Assembly: GCA_021496925.1 (NCBI GenBank)
Contig: CP053915.1
Span: 3,685,501 to 3,749,500 of the forward strand
Source: Acidovorax sp. YS12
Lineage (GTDB): Bacteria; Pseudomonadota; Gammaproteobacteria; Burkholderiales; Burkholderiaceae_C
DNA: 64,000 bases
Reading direction: 5' to 3'
Part shown: in pieces, positions 21,306-30,457 of the stretch
Layout of the letters: every line of letters begins with the position of its first letter
How positions within the stretch are numbered: position 1 is the stretch's first letter
Notes under the pieces: generated by a model
Databases searched by the model: none
Seen by the model: the letters and a program-made list of their open reading frames with translations, nothing else
Told to the model about the DNA's origin: nothing
Made by a program: the position numbers and the translations under genes

Positions 21306-23308
21306 TCACGCGCCAGCGCCTGCACCGGGTCGAGCCGCGCGGCGCTGCGCGCGGGCAGGAAGCCGAAGACCACGCCGATCAGCGTGGCGCAGGCGAAGGC
21401 CGCCAGCATGGAACTGGTGGAGTAGGCCATCTGGAAGTCCTTGCTGGCCTGCGCGAACACGGCGCCGAAGGCCAGCGCCAGCAGGATGCCGAGCACCCCG
21501 CCGATCAGGCACACCAGCACCGCCTCGATCAGGAACTGCTGCTGGATGTCGCCCTGGCGCGCGCCCACGGCCATGCGCACGCCGATCTCGCGCGTGCGCT
21601 CGGTCACGCTCACCAGCATGATGTTCATCACGCCGATGCCGCCCACCACCAGCGAGATCACGGCGATCGAGGAGACCAGCAGCGTCATGGTGCGCGTCGT
21701 GGCCTCGATGGTCTGGCGGATGCTGTCGGTGTTCAGCACGAAGAAGTCCTTGCGCCCGTGGCGCCGCTCCAGCAGCTGGTTGATGCCCTGCTCGGCGGCG
21801 TCGGTGGGCGCGTCGTCGCGCACGCGCACGGTGATGGAGCGCAGGTAGTCCTGGTTGACGATGCGGCTCATGGCCGTGGTGTAGGGCACGAAGACGTTCA
21901 GCGCCTCGCTGTTGCCGAAGGCCGAGTCGCTCTTCGCCGCCACGCCGATCACGCGCACCGGCACGCTGCCCAGCAGCAGCACCTCGCCCACCGGGTCGGG
22001 TGTGCCCGGGAACAGGGTCTTGCGCGTGTTGTCGTCGATCACGGCCACCTGGTCGCGGCGCGTCACGTTGTCGGCGTCGAAGGCCGTGCCCTGGGCGATC
22101 TTCACGCCCTTGACGCGGAAGTACTGCGCGCCCGCGCCCATCACCGTGGCCGAGGCCTCGACGTTGCGGTAGCGCGCCGTGACGGCGCTGCTGAGTGTGG
22201 GCGTGACGCTGTCCACGTAGCCCTGCTGCGCGAGCGCGTCGGCATCGGCCGGCACCAGGGTGCGCACGGCGGCGGCGCGCCGGTCGCCGAAGCCCGCGCC
22301 CGAGAACACCTCGATGGTGTTGGTGCCGATGGCGCTGATGTTCTTCAGCACCTGCTGGCGCGAGCCCTCGCCCAGCGCCACCACGGCCACCACCGAGGCG
22401 ATGCCGATGATGATGCCGAGCATGGTCAGGAAGGTGCGCAGGCGGTGCGCGTTCATGGCGATCAGCGCCATCTGGAAGGCTTCGAGGAAGCGGTCGCGCC
22501 AGGCGCCCAGGCCACTGCGCGCGGCGGGGCGTGGCTGGGGCGCGGCGGGCGGCGGGGTGGCCGCGCGCGCCGTGGGCCGGTCGCCGATGATGCGGCCGTC
22601 GCGGATCTCGATGATGCGCTCGGCGTGCCCGGCCACGGCCATGTCGTGCGTCACGAGGATGATGGTGTGGCCCTCGGCGTGCAGCTCCTGCAGGATCTTC
22701 ATCACCTCCTCGCCGCTGGCGGTGTCGAGCGCGCCGGTGGGTTCGTCGGCCAGGATCACGCTGCCGCCGTTCATGAGCGCGCGCGCGATCGACACGCGCT
22801 GCTGCTGCCCGCCCGAGAGCTGGCCGGGGCGGTGCCCCATGCGGTCTTCCAGGCCCAGCCGCGCCAGCAGCGCGGCGGCGCGCGCGTGGCGCTGCGGCGC
22901 GGGCACGCCGGCGTAGACGGCCGGCACCTCCACATTGCCGCGCGCCGTCAGGTCGCCCAGCAGGTGGTAGCGCTGGAAGATGAAGCCGAAGTGGCCGCGG
23001 CGCAGCGCGGCGAGCGCGTCGGCGTCGAGCTCGCGCGTCTCGCGCCCGCCCACGCGGTAGCTGCCGGTGGTGGGCCGGTCCAGGCAGCCCAGGATGTTCA
23101 TCAGCGTGGACTTGCCCGAGCCCGACTGGCCGACGATGGCGACCATCTCGCCGGCGCGGATGTCGAGGTCGATGTCCTGCAGCACGGCGATGGTGCCCTC
23201 GCCAGCCGGAAACTCGCGGCGCAGCCCGCGCAGTGCGAGCAGCGCCGGGCTTGTGGCAGAGGTGGCGGCGGTGCCGCCCAGGGTGGAGGAGGGGAATTCC
23301 TGCTTCAT
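21302..23308 (-). CDS. macB: MacB-type ABC transporter (fused ATPase and permease)
   Basis: 668 residues. The N-terminal nucleotide-binding domain (about 25-255) has Walker [13 protein letters not shown], signature [15 protein letters not shown] and Walker [14 protein letters not shown] Pro/Ala-rich linker follows, then the first membrane helix (about 300-325, [20 protein letters not shown]), a large periplasmic MacB domain (about 325-540) and three C-terminal helices ([60 protein letters not shown]). This is the type VII ABC layout that drives export through MacA and an outer-membrane channel. Substrates of such pumps include macrolides, siderophores, lipopeptides and heme precursors; none can be chosen here. 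It begins 10 bases after macA. Confidence 0.95.
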   Translation of the reverse strand: MKQEFPSSTLGGTAATSATSPALLALRGLRREFPAGEGTIAVLQDIDLDIRAGEMVAIVGQSGSGKSTLMNILGCLDRPTTGSYRVGGRETRELDADALAALRRGHFGFIFQRYHLLGDLTARGNVEVPAVYAGVPAPQRHARAAALLARLGLEDRMGHRPGQLSGGQQQRVSIARALMNGGSVILADEPTGALDTASGEEVMKILQELHAEGHTIILVTHDMAVAGHAERIIEIRDGRIIGDRPTARAATPPPAAPQPRPAARSGLGAWRDRFLEAFQMALIAMNAHRLRTFLTMLGIIIGIASVVAVVALGEGSRQQVLKNISAIGTNTIEVFSGAGFGDRRAAAVRTLVPADADALAQQGYVDSVTPTLSSAVTARYRNVEASATVMGAGAQYFRVKGVKIAQGTAFDADNVTRRDQVAVIDDNTRKTLFPGTPDPVGEVLLLGSVPVRVIGVAAKSDSAFGNSEALNVFVPYTTAMSRIVNQDYLRSITVRVRDDAPTDAAEQGINQLLERRHGRKDFFVLNTDSIRQTIEATTRTMTLLVSSIAVISLVVGGIGVMNIMLVSVTERTREIGVRMAVGARQGDIQQQFLIEAVLVCLIGGVLGILLALAFGAVFAQASKDFQMAYSTSSMLAAFACATLIGVVFGFLPARSAARLDPVQALARE

Positions 23309-23318
23309 CGCGCCGGCC

Positions 23319-24530
23319 TCACAGGCGCATGGGCGGGCGCGGCATGCCGCCCTGCGGCGGCGCGCCCGCCGCGGCCTCGCCCAGCACCACCTTGTCGCCT
23401 TCGGCCAGGCCCTCGGTGACCTCGGCGGTCACGTTGTTGTTGATGCCCACGCGGACCTGGCGCGGCGTGGGCTGGCCGTCCGCGCCCAGCACGCGCACGC
23501 TGTGGCGGCCGTCCTTGCCGCGCGGGCCCAGCGCCGACGCGGGGATGGTGACCGCGCCCTTGGCCTGCGCGCGCACGATGGAGACCTGCGCCGTCATCGA
23601 GATGCGCAGCTGGTTGTCCGGGTTGGGCACGTCGAACAGGCCGTTGTAGTAGATGGCCGTGGTGGTGCTGGTGCCCGTGCTGCTGGACGACGCGCCCGTG
23701 CCCTCGGTGAGGATGGCGTCGGTCGCGGGCTCGATGGTGCGCAGCTGGGCGTGGTAGCGCTGGTCGGGCTGGCCCAGGATGGTGAAGTACACGGGCAGGC
23801 CGGGCTGCACCTTCACCACGTCGGCCTCGGAGATCTGCGTCTTCACCGTCACCGTGTCGAGCTGCGCCACCTTGATGATGGTCGGCGTGGTCTGGTTGGC
23901 GTTCACCGTCTGGCCCTGCTGCACCACCAGGGCCACGACGATGCCGTCGATGGGCGAGACGATCTTCGTGTAGCCCAGGTTCACCTTGGCCGTGTCGGCG
24001 GTGATCTCGGCCTGCTTGATCTGCGCCTGCAGCGCGGCGATGTTGGCGCGCGTGGTGGCGAGCTGGGCCTCGGCGGCCTCGTAGTCGGCGCGCGCGCCCG
24101 CCTCGTTGTCGAGCAGGTGCTTCTGGCGCCGGTAGCCCAGTTCGGCCTGGACCAGCGCGGCCTTCTGCGCCGCGAGCTGCGCGCGCACGTTCTCCAGCGC
24201 CGCCTCGGCGTTGCGCACCGTGTTCTGCTGCGTGGTGGAGTCGATCTCGGCCACCGGCTGGCCCTTCTTCACGCGCTGGCCCAGCTCGACGAACAGCGTC
24301 TTCACCTGGCCCGACACCTGCGCGCCCACGCTCACCTGCTTGAAGGCCTGTACCGTGCCCGTGGCCAGCACGGCGTCCTCCAGATCGCCGCGCGTGGCGG
24401 TGGCGGTGACGAAGCGCGGCGCGGGCGGCGCCGAGAAGAACAGCAGCTTGGCGCCGATGGCGGCCGCGGCCAGCACGGCCGCCAGGGCGGCGATGCGCGC
24501 CGGGGTGAAGGACTTGCGGGTCAGGGGCAT
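23319..24530 (-). CDS. macA: MacA-type periplasmic adaptor protein
   Basis: 403 residues from the ATG at 24530; a longer frame would need a TTG at 24554 and adds nothing conserved. An N-terminal membrane anchor ([20 protein letters not shown]) precedes the lipoyl-like half motifs ([20 protein letters not shown] ... [20 protein letters not shown]), a helical hairpin (about 105-185), the beta-barrel and a membrane-proximal domain. A Ser/Thr-rich loop ([13 protein letters not shown]) lies in the barrel region and the C-terminus is Pro/Met-rich. It links MacB to the outer-membrane NodT-like channel. It is the first gene of the efflux operon, 103 bases downstream of the TetR gene. Confidence 0.93.
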   Translation of the reverse strand: MPLTRKSFTPARIAALAAVLAAAAIGAKLLFFSAPPAPRFVTATATRGDLEDAVLATGTVQAFKQVSVGAQVSGQVKTLFVELGQRVKKGQPVAEIDSTTQQNTVRNAEAALENVRAQLAAQKAALVQAELGYRRQKHLLDNEAGARADYEAAEAQLATTRANIAALQAQIKQAEITADTAKVNLGYTKIVSPIDGIVVALVVQQGQTVNANQTTPTIIKVAQLDTVTVKTQISEADVVKVQPGLPVYFTILGQPDQRYHAQLRTIEPATDAILTEGTGASSSSTGTSTTTAIYYNGLFDVPNPDNQLRISMTAQVSIVRAQAKGAVTIPASALGPRGKDGRHSVRVLGADGQPTPRQVRVGINNNVTAEVTEGLAEGDKVVLGEAAAGAPPQGGMPRPPMRL

Positions 24531-24617
24531 GGTGCGAAGGAGGAGGGCGAACAAAGCCAGGACGCCCGGAGTGTGCCAAGGCCGCGCGGACAGGCTGTGG
24601 CGCAGGGGTAAAGTTCC

Positions 24618-24638
24618 GGTAAACCCCTGGGGTTTACC
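24618..24638. promoter_or_regulatory. Perfect 21-bp palindrome between tetR and macA
   Basis: GGTAAACCCC - T - GGGGTTTACC, ten-base arms around one base. It overlaps the last codons of the tetR gene (stop at 24634) and lies about 90 bases upstream of macA. An additional half copy, GGGGTAAAG, lies at 24605-24613. There is no U-run on the minus strand, so it is more likely an operator of the macA promoter than a terminator. Confidence 0.5.
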
Positions 24639-25314
24639 CGTGTGCCCTGGCGGGCCGCAGCCCCAGCACGCGGCCTGCGAGCTGCGTGAGCTCGCGCACC
24701 ACGGCGTCGGGCGGCAGGCGCCCGTCGGGCCGGTACCAGGCGTACAGAAAGCCGGGCAGGCTGCAGGCCGCCTGGGCCGTGATGCGCGTCTCGCCGAAGT
24801 CGAAGGTCCCGGCGCGGCGCCCCTCTTCGAGCAGCGCGCACAACTGTGCGTAGAAGTGGTTGGCCAGGCGCTTTTGCGCGGCCAGGTACTCCGGCCGGTA
24901 CACCTGCGGCTCGCGGTAGGGAAAGAAGGCCGCAGGGTAGTGCGCGATGGTCGCGCGGATGAGCCGCTCCAGCCCCTCCATCACCTTCTCGTGCGCGGGC
25001 CGCGCGTCGTCCGGCGCGAAATCCATGGCCGTGAAGCAGGCCACCGCGGGGCGCCAGGACAGCACCTCGAAGATGTCGCGCTTGTCGCGGAAGTAGTAGT
25101 ACACGTAGGGCTTGGTCACCCCCAGCGCCTGCACGATCTGCTCCATCGTGGTGTGGGCGTAGCCTTGGGCGGCGAACAGGCCCTGCGCCACCTGCAGGAT
25201 GCGTTCGCGCTTGGCGTCCGAGCCCGGCGTGGCGGTCCGCTGGCGCCCCCGGGCGGGCGCCGGGCGGGCCGGAGTGTCTGGCCTGGCGCCAGGTGTCGCG
25301 TTGGTTATACCCAT
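24634..25314 (-). CDS. TetR/AcrR-family transcriptional regulator
   Basis: 226 residues from the ATG at 25314 (MGITNATPG), chosen because further upstream the frame runs through the divergent promoter. The N-terminal DNA-binding domain (about residues 35-80: KRERILQVAQGLFAAQGYAH, TTMEQIVQALGVTKPYVYYYFRDK) is a standard TetR helix-turn-helix; YVYYYFRDKRDI is the recognition helix. The C-terminal ligand domain (80-226) is not diagnostic. Two identical-pattern palindromes lie over its start and in front of the divergent acyl-CoA ligase gene, so it probably represses itself and the ligase-carboxylase genes; it may also act on the macAB operon downstream on the same strand. Confidence 0.9.
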   Translation of the reverse strand: MGITNATPGARPDTPARPAPARGRQRTATPGSDAKRERILQVAQGLFAAQGYAHTTMEQIVQALGVTKPYVYYYFRDKRDIFEVLSWRPAVACFTAMDFAPDDARPAHEKVMEGLERLIRATIAHYPAAFFPYREPQVYRPEYLAAQKRLANHFYAQLCALLEEGRRAGTFDFGETRITAQAACSLPGFLYAWYRPDGRLPPDAVVRELTQLAGRVLGLRPARAHG

Positions 25315-25340
25315 AGGTATGATTGTTCTACCAAACGGTA
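25307..25340. promoter_or_regulatory. Twin TetR-type operator, TACC-N4-GGTA repeated
   Basis: Two palindromes of the same pattern: ATACC-CATA-GGTAT at 25307-25320 and TACC-AAAC-GGTA at 25329-25340. Their centres are 21 bp apart, two helical turns, so both lie on the same face of the DNA. The first overlaps the tetR start codon; the second lies 82 bases before the ligase start. Confidence 0.65.
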
Positions 25341-25421
25341 TATGCTGGCAAGGCCATGGCACGGCGCCGCGCGGGCGGCACCGGCGCCCGCGGCGGCAGA
25401 ACACCTCCAGGAGACAAGGCC

Positions 25422-27065
25422 ATGAACGCTTTCGCACCGGCGCAGGACGCGCCGGCCTCGCCCTACGCCCCCGCCGTGCCCTTGCACGACCTGCTGCGCC
25501 AGCACGCGCGCGCCACGCCCGGGCGGGCCGCGTACCTCTGGTACGGGCGCGCCATCACCTGGGCCGAGCTGGACGCCGCGAGCGACGCCTTCGCCGCCCG
25601 GCTGCAGGCGCTGGGCGTGCGCCCGGGCGAGCCCGTGGCCCTGTTCATGAACAACTGCCCGCAGTACCTGATGGCGCACTACGGCATCCAGAAGATGGGC
25701 GCCATCGTGTGCCCGTGCGGCCCGCTGAACAAGGAGCACGAACTCGGCCACCAGCTCGGCGACCTGGGCGCGCGCGTCATCGTCGCGGCCGACACCTTGC
25801 TGCCGGTGGTGGAGAAGGTGCGCGCCTCCACCGCGCTGGCGCACGTGTTCGTGGTGCGCCATGCCGACTGGCTGCCCGAGGGGGCGCCGGCCATCGACGT
25901 TCCCGCCGAACTGCTGGCCCAGCAGGGTGCGGCGGCGCCCGTGCCCGCGGGGTGCGAGGACTTCCGCGCCGTGGTGCAGGCCGGCGGGCAGCCGCGGCCC
26001 GTGGCCATCGGCCTGGACGACGTGGCCCTCATGACCTACACCTCCGGCACCACCGGGCTGCCCAAGGGCGCGATGCTGAGCTACGCCAACGCGCACTTCA
26101 AGACCGCCGCGTCGGCGCTGTGCAACGACGTGCAGGCCAGCGACGTGCTGCTCGCCGTGGCGCCGCTGTACCACATCGCCGGCATGGTGATGGGCGTGAA
26201 CCTGCCCGTGTTCACCGGCGCCACCTGCGTGCTGCTCTACCGCTTCGACCCGATGGCCGTGGCCCAGGCGCTGGAGCGCCATCGCGTGACCTGGTGGTAC
26301 AGCATCGCCCCCATGAACGGCGCGCTCATGCAACTGCCCGGCGCGCGCCAGATGGACTGGAGCGCGCTGCGCCGCAACCCCGTCACGAGCTTCGGCATTA
26401 CGTTCACCGAGGCGCTGGCGCAGCAGTGGCGCGGCTTCGCGCCCCACTGCATCGCGCACGAGGCCGCCTACGGCCTGAGCGAGACGCACACCGTGGACAC
26501 CGCCATGCCCGCGCAGGCCATCCGCTGGGGCAGCCAGGGCAAGGCCGTGCCGGGCAACGAGATCCGCATCATCGACCCGGCCAGCGGCGCCCCCCTGCCG
26601 CCCGGCGAGGCGGGCGAAATCGCCATCCGCGGCCCCGGCAACTTCAAGGGCTACTGGAACAACCCCGAGGCCACGGCGCAAACCCTGCGCGACGGCTGGG
26701 TGCACACCGGCGACATGGGGCGCCTCGACGCCGACGGCTACCTCACCTTCATGGGGCGCTTCAAGGAGATGATCAAGGTCTCGGGCTACAGCGTGTTCCC
26801 CGAGGAAGTCGAGGGCATCCTGGCACGGCACCCGGCGGTGGCGCAGGCCGCCGTCATCGGCGTGCCCGACCCCGTCAAGGGCGAGGTGGTGCGCGCCTTC
26901 GTGGTGCGCCGGCCGGGCCAGGCAGCCGATGCCGAGGCCCTCGCCGCCTGGTGCCGCGACAGCATGGCGCCCTACAAGGTGCCGCGCGAGGTGCACTTCC
27001 TCGACGCCCTGCCCGCCACCGGCGCCGGCAAGGTGCTGCGCCGCCTGCTGCGCGACATGGGGTGA
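25422..27065 (+). CDS. AMP-forming acyl-CoA synthetase (acid-CoA ligase)
   Basis: 547 residues. The ATG at 25422 follows CCAGGAGAC, a good ribosome-binding site; earlier in-frame starts lie in the operator region. ANL-superfamily motifs are complete: the P-loop YTSGTTGLPKGAML (about 206-219), the adenine motif YGLSETH, GYWNNPEATAQTLRDGWVHT, the hinge GRFKEMIKVSGYSVFPEEVE, and the catalytic A10 lysine K537 in TGAGKVLRR. It activates a carboxylic acid to its acyl-CoA with ATP; the acyl group is not evident, though the family resembles medium- and long-chain ligases. It lies 56 bases before a biotin carboxylase gene, suggesting that its product is the carboxylation substrate. Confidence 0.9.
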   Translation: MNAFAPAQDAPASPYAPAVPLHDLLRQHARATPGRAAYLWYGRAITWAELDAASDAFAARLQALGVRPGEPVALFMNNCPQYLMAHYGIQKMGAIVCPCGPLNKEHELGHQLGDLGARVIVAADTLLPVVEKVRASTALAHVFVVRHADWLPEGAPAIDVPAELLAQQGAAAPVPAGCEDFRAVVQAGGQPRPVAIGLDDVALMTYTSGTTGLPKGAMLSYANAHFKTAASALCNDVQASDVLLAVAPLYHIAGMVMGVNLPVFTGATCVLLYRFDPMAVAQALERHRVTWWYSIAPMNGALMQLPGARQMDWSALRRNPVTSFGITFTEALAQQWRGFAPHCIAHEAAYGLSETHTVDTAMPAQAIRWGSQGKAVPGNEIRIIDPASGAPLPPGEAGEIAIRGPGNFKGYWNNPEATAQTLRDGWVHTGDMGRLDADGYLTFMGRFKEMIKVSGYSVFPEEVEGILARHPAVAQAAVIGVPDPVKGEVVRAFVVRRPGQAADAEALAAWCRDSMAPYKVPREVHFLDALPATGAGKVLRRLLRDMG

Positions 27066-27120
27066 AAATCCACTCCAACCCTTTTCCAGCAAGCGCTGGC
27101 AGCTATCGAATCGGAAGCAC
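27064..27120 (-). repeat. Short dispersed repeat between the ligase and carboxylase genes
   Basis: The minus strand reads TTCGATAGCTGCCAGCGCTT then GCTGGAAAAGGGTTGGAGTG and GATTTTC. It occupies the whole gap and overlaps the ligase stop, so the space just before the carboxylase ATG lacks a clear ribosome-binding site. Confidence 0.88.
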
Positions 27121-27121
27121 T

Positions 27122-30100
27122 ATGTTCCAAAGAGTCTTGGTCGCCAACCGTGGCGAAATCGCGCTGCGCCTGGTGCGCGCGCTGCAGGAGCTGGGCGTGG
27201 CCAGCGTCGCCGTGTACGCGCAGGACGACGCCGGGGCCCCCCATGTGGCCGCCGCCGACGTGGCCGTGCCGCTGCAGGCCAGTGGCCCCGCCGCCTACCT
27301 CGACGGCCGGCAGCTGCTGCGCATCGCCACCGCCCAGGGCTGCGACGCGCTGCACCCGGGCTACGGCTTCCTGAGCGAGAACGCCGCCTTCGCCCAGGCC
27401 TGCGCCGGCGCGGGCGTGCGCTTCATCGGCCCCACGCCCGCGCAGCTCGCGCTGCTGGGCGACAAGGCGCGCGCCCGCGCGCTGGCGCAGGAATGCGGCG
27501 TGCCGCTGATGCCCGGCAGCGCCGAGGCCGTGACGCTGGACGAAGCCCGCGCCTTCCTCGCCGCGCAACTGGCCGAGGGCGCCAGCGGCATCATGGTCAA
27601 GGCCGTGGGCGGCGGCGGCGGGCGCGGCATGCGCGCGGTGCGCAGCGCCGCCGAGCTGCCCGCCGCCTACGCGCGCTGCCGCAGCGAGGCCAGCGCCGCC
27701 TTCGGCGTCGATGGCGTGTACGTCGAGCGCCTCATGGCCGGCGCGCGCCACATCGAAGTGCAGGTGCTGGGCGACGGCAGCGCACGCCCCCTGGCGCTGG
27801 GCGAGCGCGAATGCACGCTGCAGCGGCGCTTCCAGAAGCTGGTGGAAATCGCCCCCAGCCCGAGCCTGCCGCAGGCGCTGCGCGCGCGCATCACGCGCGA
27901 CGCCCTGCGCATGGCCGCCGCGCTGCGCTACGAAAGCCTGGGCACCTTCGAGTTCCTCGCCGACCTCGCGTCCGAGGCGCTGCCCTACGTCTTCATCGAG
28001 GCCAACCCGCGCCTGCAGGTCGAGCACACCATCACCGAGGAGGTGTTCGGCGTCGATCTGGTACAGGCGCAGATCCGCCTGGCGGCGGGCGCGTGCTGGG
28101 CCGACCTGGGGCTGGACCCCCAGGCCCCGCCCGCGCCGCGCGGCTACGCCATGCAGTGGCGCATCAACGCCGAGACGCTGGCGGCCGACGGCAGCGCCCA
28201 GCCCGGCGGCGGCCGCATCGGCGCGCTGGCCTGGCCCGCCGGGCCGGGCATCCGCATCGACAGCCACGCCGCGCCCGGCGCCAGCCCCTCGCCGCACTAC
28301 GACACGCTGCTGGCCAAGCTCATCGTGCACAGCCCGGCGCCGCGCTTCGGCGACGCGCTGCGGCGCGCGCGCCGCGCGCTGGCCGAATGCCGCATCCCCG
28401 GCCTGGCCACCAACCTGGCGCTGCTGCGCGCGCTGGCCGCGCGGCCCGAGATGGACACCCAGGCCGTGCACACGCGCTGGCTCGAAGAGGTGCTGCCGGA
28501 ACTGCTCGATGCTGCACAAACGATAGCTGCCAGCGCTGACCAGGAAAGGGCCGAGGCCACTTTGGAGGAGAAATCCGAAGCGGCAGCCCCGGCGCCCGAG
28601 GGCGCCGTCACCGCCCCCATGCCCGCGCGCATCGTGCAATGGTCGGTGGCCGAGGGCGCGGTGGTCGCCGCCGGGGCCGAGCTGGGCATCCTCGAAGCCA
28701 TGAAGATGGAGCACGTGCTGCAGGCCCCGCAGGCCGGCGCCGTGCAGGCGCTGCTGGCGCCGGCGGGCAGCTACGTGGTCCAGGGCCAGCCGCTGCTGGT
28801 GCTGGCCGCCGCGCCGGGCGAGGGCGCGCAGGCGCAGGCGCCGGAGGCGGCGCCCGATCCGGCGCACATCCGCGCCGACCTGCAGCGCGCCATCGACCGC
28901 CATGCCTTCACGCTCGACGCCGCGCGCCCCGAGGCCATGGCCAAGCGCCACGCCCAGGGTAGCCGCAGCGCGCGCGAGAACATCGCCGACCTGTGCGACG
29001 CGGGCAGCTTCATCGAGTACGGCGCGCTCGCCATCGCCGCGCAGACGCGCCGGCGCAGCATCGACGACCTGGTGGTCAACACGCCGGCCGACGGCATGGT
29101 CACCGGCATCGGCGCCATCAACGGCGCGCAGTTCGGCGAAGAGAAGTCGCGCGCCGTCGTCATGGCCTACGACGCCACCGTGCTCGCCGGCACGCAGGGC
29201 CTGCGCAACCACGCCAAGACCGACCGCATGCTGGGCATCGCCCTGGCGCAGAAGCTGCCCGTGGTGCTGTTCGCCGAAGGCGGCGGCGGGCGCCCCGGCG
29301 ATACCGACGTGCCCGTGGTGGCGGGCCTGCACGTGCACACCTTCGCGGCCTACGCCGCGCTGTCCGGCCAGGTGCCGGTGGTGGGCATCGCGCACGGGCG
29401 CTGCTTCGCCGGCAACGCGGCGCTGCTGGGCTGCAGCGACGCCATCATCGCCACGCGCGCCAGCACCATCGGCATGGGCGGCCCGGCCATGATCGAGGGC
29501 GGCGGCCTGGGCGTGTTCGCGCCCGGGCAGGTCGGCCCCAGCGGCGTGCAGCACGCCAATGGCGTGATCGACATCCTGGTGGACGACGAGGCCCAGGCCG
29601 TGGCCGCGGCCAGGCAGTACCTGGCCTTCTTCCAGGGCCGCAGCGCCGGCTGGGCCGCGCCCGACACGCGCCTGCTGCGCCAGGTGGTGCCCGAGAACCG
29701 CCTGCGCGCCTACGACACCCGCGCCGCCATGGCGCACCTGGTGGACGCGGGCAGCCTGCTGCCGTTGCGCACGGGCTTTGGCGTGGGCATCCACACCGCG
29801 CTGGCGCGCATCGAGGGCCGCCCGGTGGGGCTGCTGGCCAACAACCCGGCGCACCTGGGCGGCGCCATCGACGCCGACGCGGCCGACAAGGCTGCGCGCT
29901 TCATGCAGCTGTGCAACGCGCACGGCCTGCCGCTGGTCAGCCTGGTCGACACGCCCGGCTTCATGGTCGGCCCCGACACCGAGAAGACCGCCCAGGTGCG
30001 CCACGTCAGCCGCCTGTTCGTCACCGCCGCCAAGCTGCGCGTGCCGTACTTCAGCGTGGTGCTGCGCAAGGGCTACGGGCTGGGCGCCATGGGCATGGCG

Positions 30101-30412
30101 GCCGGGAGCTTCCACGCCCCGGTGTTCAACGTGGCCTGGCCCACGGGCGAGTTCGGCGCCATGGGGCTGGAGGGCGCGGTGCGGCTGGGCTTTCGCAAGG
30201 AGCTGGAGGCGCTGCCCGAGGGCGCCGAGCGCGACGCGCTGTTCCAGAAGCTGCTGGCGCGGCAGTACGCGCACGGCGAGGCGCTGCACATGGCCAGCAC
30301 GCTGGAGATCGACGCCGTGATCGACCCGGCCGACACGCGCGCCTGGCTGGCACGCGGGCTCGCGGGGAGCCGGGTGCGCGAGGCGGGGGCGGGGTTTGTC
30401 GATACCTGGTGA
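27122..30412 (+). CDS. Single-chain biotin-dependent acyl-CoA carboxylase (BC-BCCP-CT fusion)
   Basis: 1096 residues. Domain order: biotin carboxylase 1-450 (VLVANRGEIALRLVRALQEL; ATP-grasp MVKAVGGGGGRGMRAV; EANPRLQVEHTITEEVFGVD), a linker, biotin carboxyl carrier about 495-565 with the biotinyl lysine K528 in EAMKMEH, then a complete carboxyltransferase with fused N and C halves (about 585-1096: RSARENIADLCDAGSFIEYG; VVLFAEGGGGRPGD; VSLVDTPGFMVGPDTEKTAQ; RKGYGLGAMGM). Ordinary acetyl- or propionyl-CoA carboxylases split these parts over two to four genes. The layout matches the single-chain long-chain acyl-CoA carboxylases (LCC) described in mycobacteria and Rhodopseudomonas. It carboxylates an acyl-CoA with bicarbonate and ATP. 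The linker before the carrier domain contains a copy of the dispersed repeat. Substrate not determined. Confidence 0.92.
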   Translation: MFQRVLVANRGEIALRLVRALQELGVASVAVYAQDDAGAPHVAAADVAVPLQASGPAAYLDGRQLLRIATAQGCDALHPGYGFLSENAAFAQACAGAGVRFIGPTPAQLALLGDKARARALAQECGVPLMPGSAEAVTLDEARAFLAAQLAEGASGIMVKAVGGGGGRGMRAVRSAAELPAAYARCRSEASAAFGVDGVYVERLMAGARHIEVQVLGDGSARPLALGERECTLQRRFQKLVEIAPSPSLPQALRARITRDALRMAAALRYESLGTFEFLADLASEALPYVFIEANPRLQVEHTITEEVFGVDLVQAQIRLAAGACWADLGLDPQAPPAPRGYAMQWRINAETLAADGSAQPGGGRIGALAWPAGPGIRIDSHAAPGASPSPHYDTLLAKLIVHSPAPRFGDALRRARRALAECRIPGLATNLALLRALAARPEMDTQAVHTRWLEEVLPELLDAAQTIAASADQERAEATLEEKSEAAAPAPEGAVTAPMPARIVQWSVAEGAVVAAGAELGILEAMKMEHVLQAPQAGAVQALLAPAGSYVVQGQPLLVLAAAPGEGAQAQAPEAAPDPAHIRADLQRAIDRHAFTLDAARPEAMAKRHAQGSRSARENIADLCDAGSFIEYGALAIAAQTRRRSIDDLVVNTPADGMVTGIGAINGAQFGEEKSRAVVMAYDATVLAGTQGLRNHAKTDRMLGIALAQKLPVVLFAEGGGGRPGDTDVPVVAGLHVHTFAAYAALSGQVPVVGIAHGRCFAGNAALLGCSDAIIATRASTIGMGGPAMIEGGGLGVFAPGQVGPSGVQHANGVIDILVDDEAQAVAAARQYLAFFQGRSAGWAAPDTRLLRQVVPENRLRAYDTRAAMAHLVDAGSLLPLRTGFGVGIHTALARIEGRPVGLLANNPAHLGGAIDADAADKAARFMQLCNAHGLPLVSLVDTPGFMVGPDTEKTAQVRHVSRLFVTAAKLRVPYFSVVLRKGYGLGAMGMAAGSFHAPVFNVAWPTGEFGAMGLEGAVRLGFRKELEALPEGAERDALFQKLLARQYAHGEALHMASTLEIDAVIDPADTRAWLARGLAGSRVREAGAGFVDTW
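28516..28576 (+). repeat. Short dispersed repeat inside the carboxylase linker
   Basis: It contains ACGATAGCTGCCAGCGCTGA then CCAGGAAAGGGCCGAGGCCA and CTTT, plus-strand orientation. It encodes the stretch TIAASADQERAEATLEEKSE, between the biotin carboxylase and carrier domains, and stays in frame. Confidence 0.8.
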
Positions 30413-30457
30413 GGTGGTGCTTTTCCGGTTTGGAGCCTATGCCTTTCAAGGTTGTTG

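Noticed and set aside
24531..24554. Longer macA starting at a TTG at 24554
   Set aside because: The added residues are not conserved and the ATG at 24530 precedes a normal membrane anchor.
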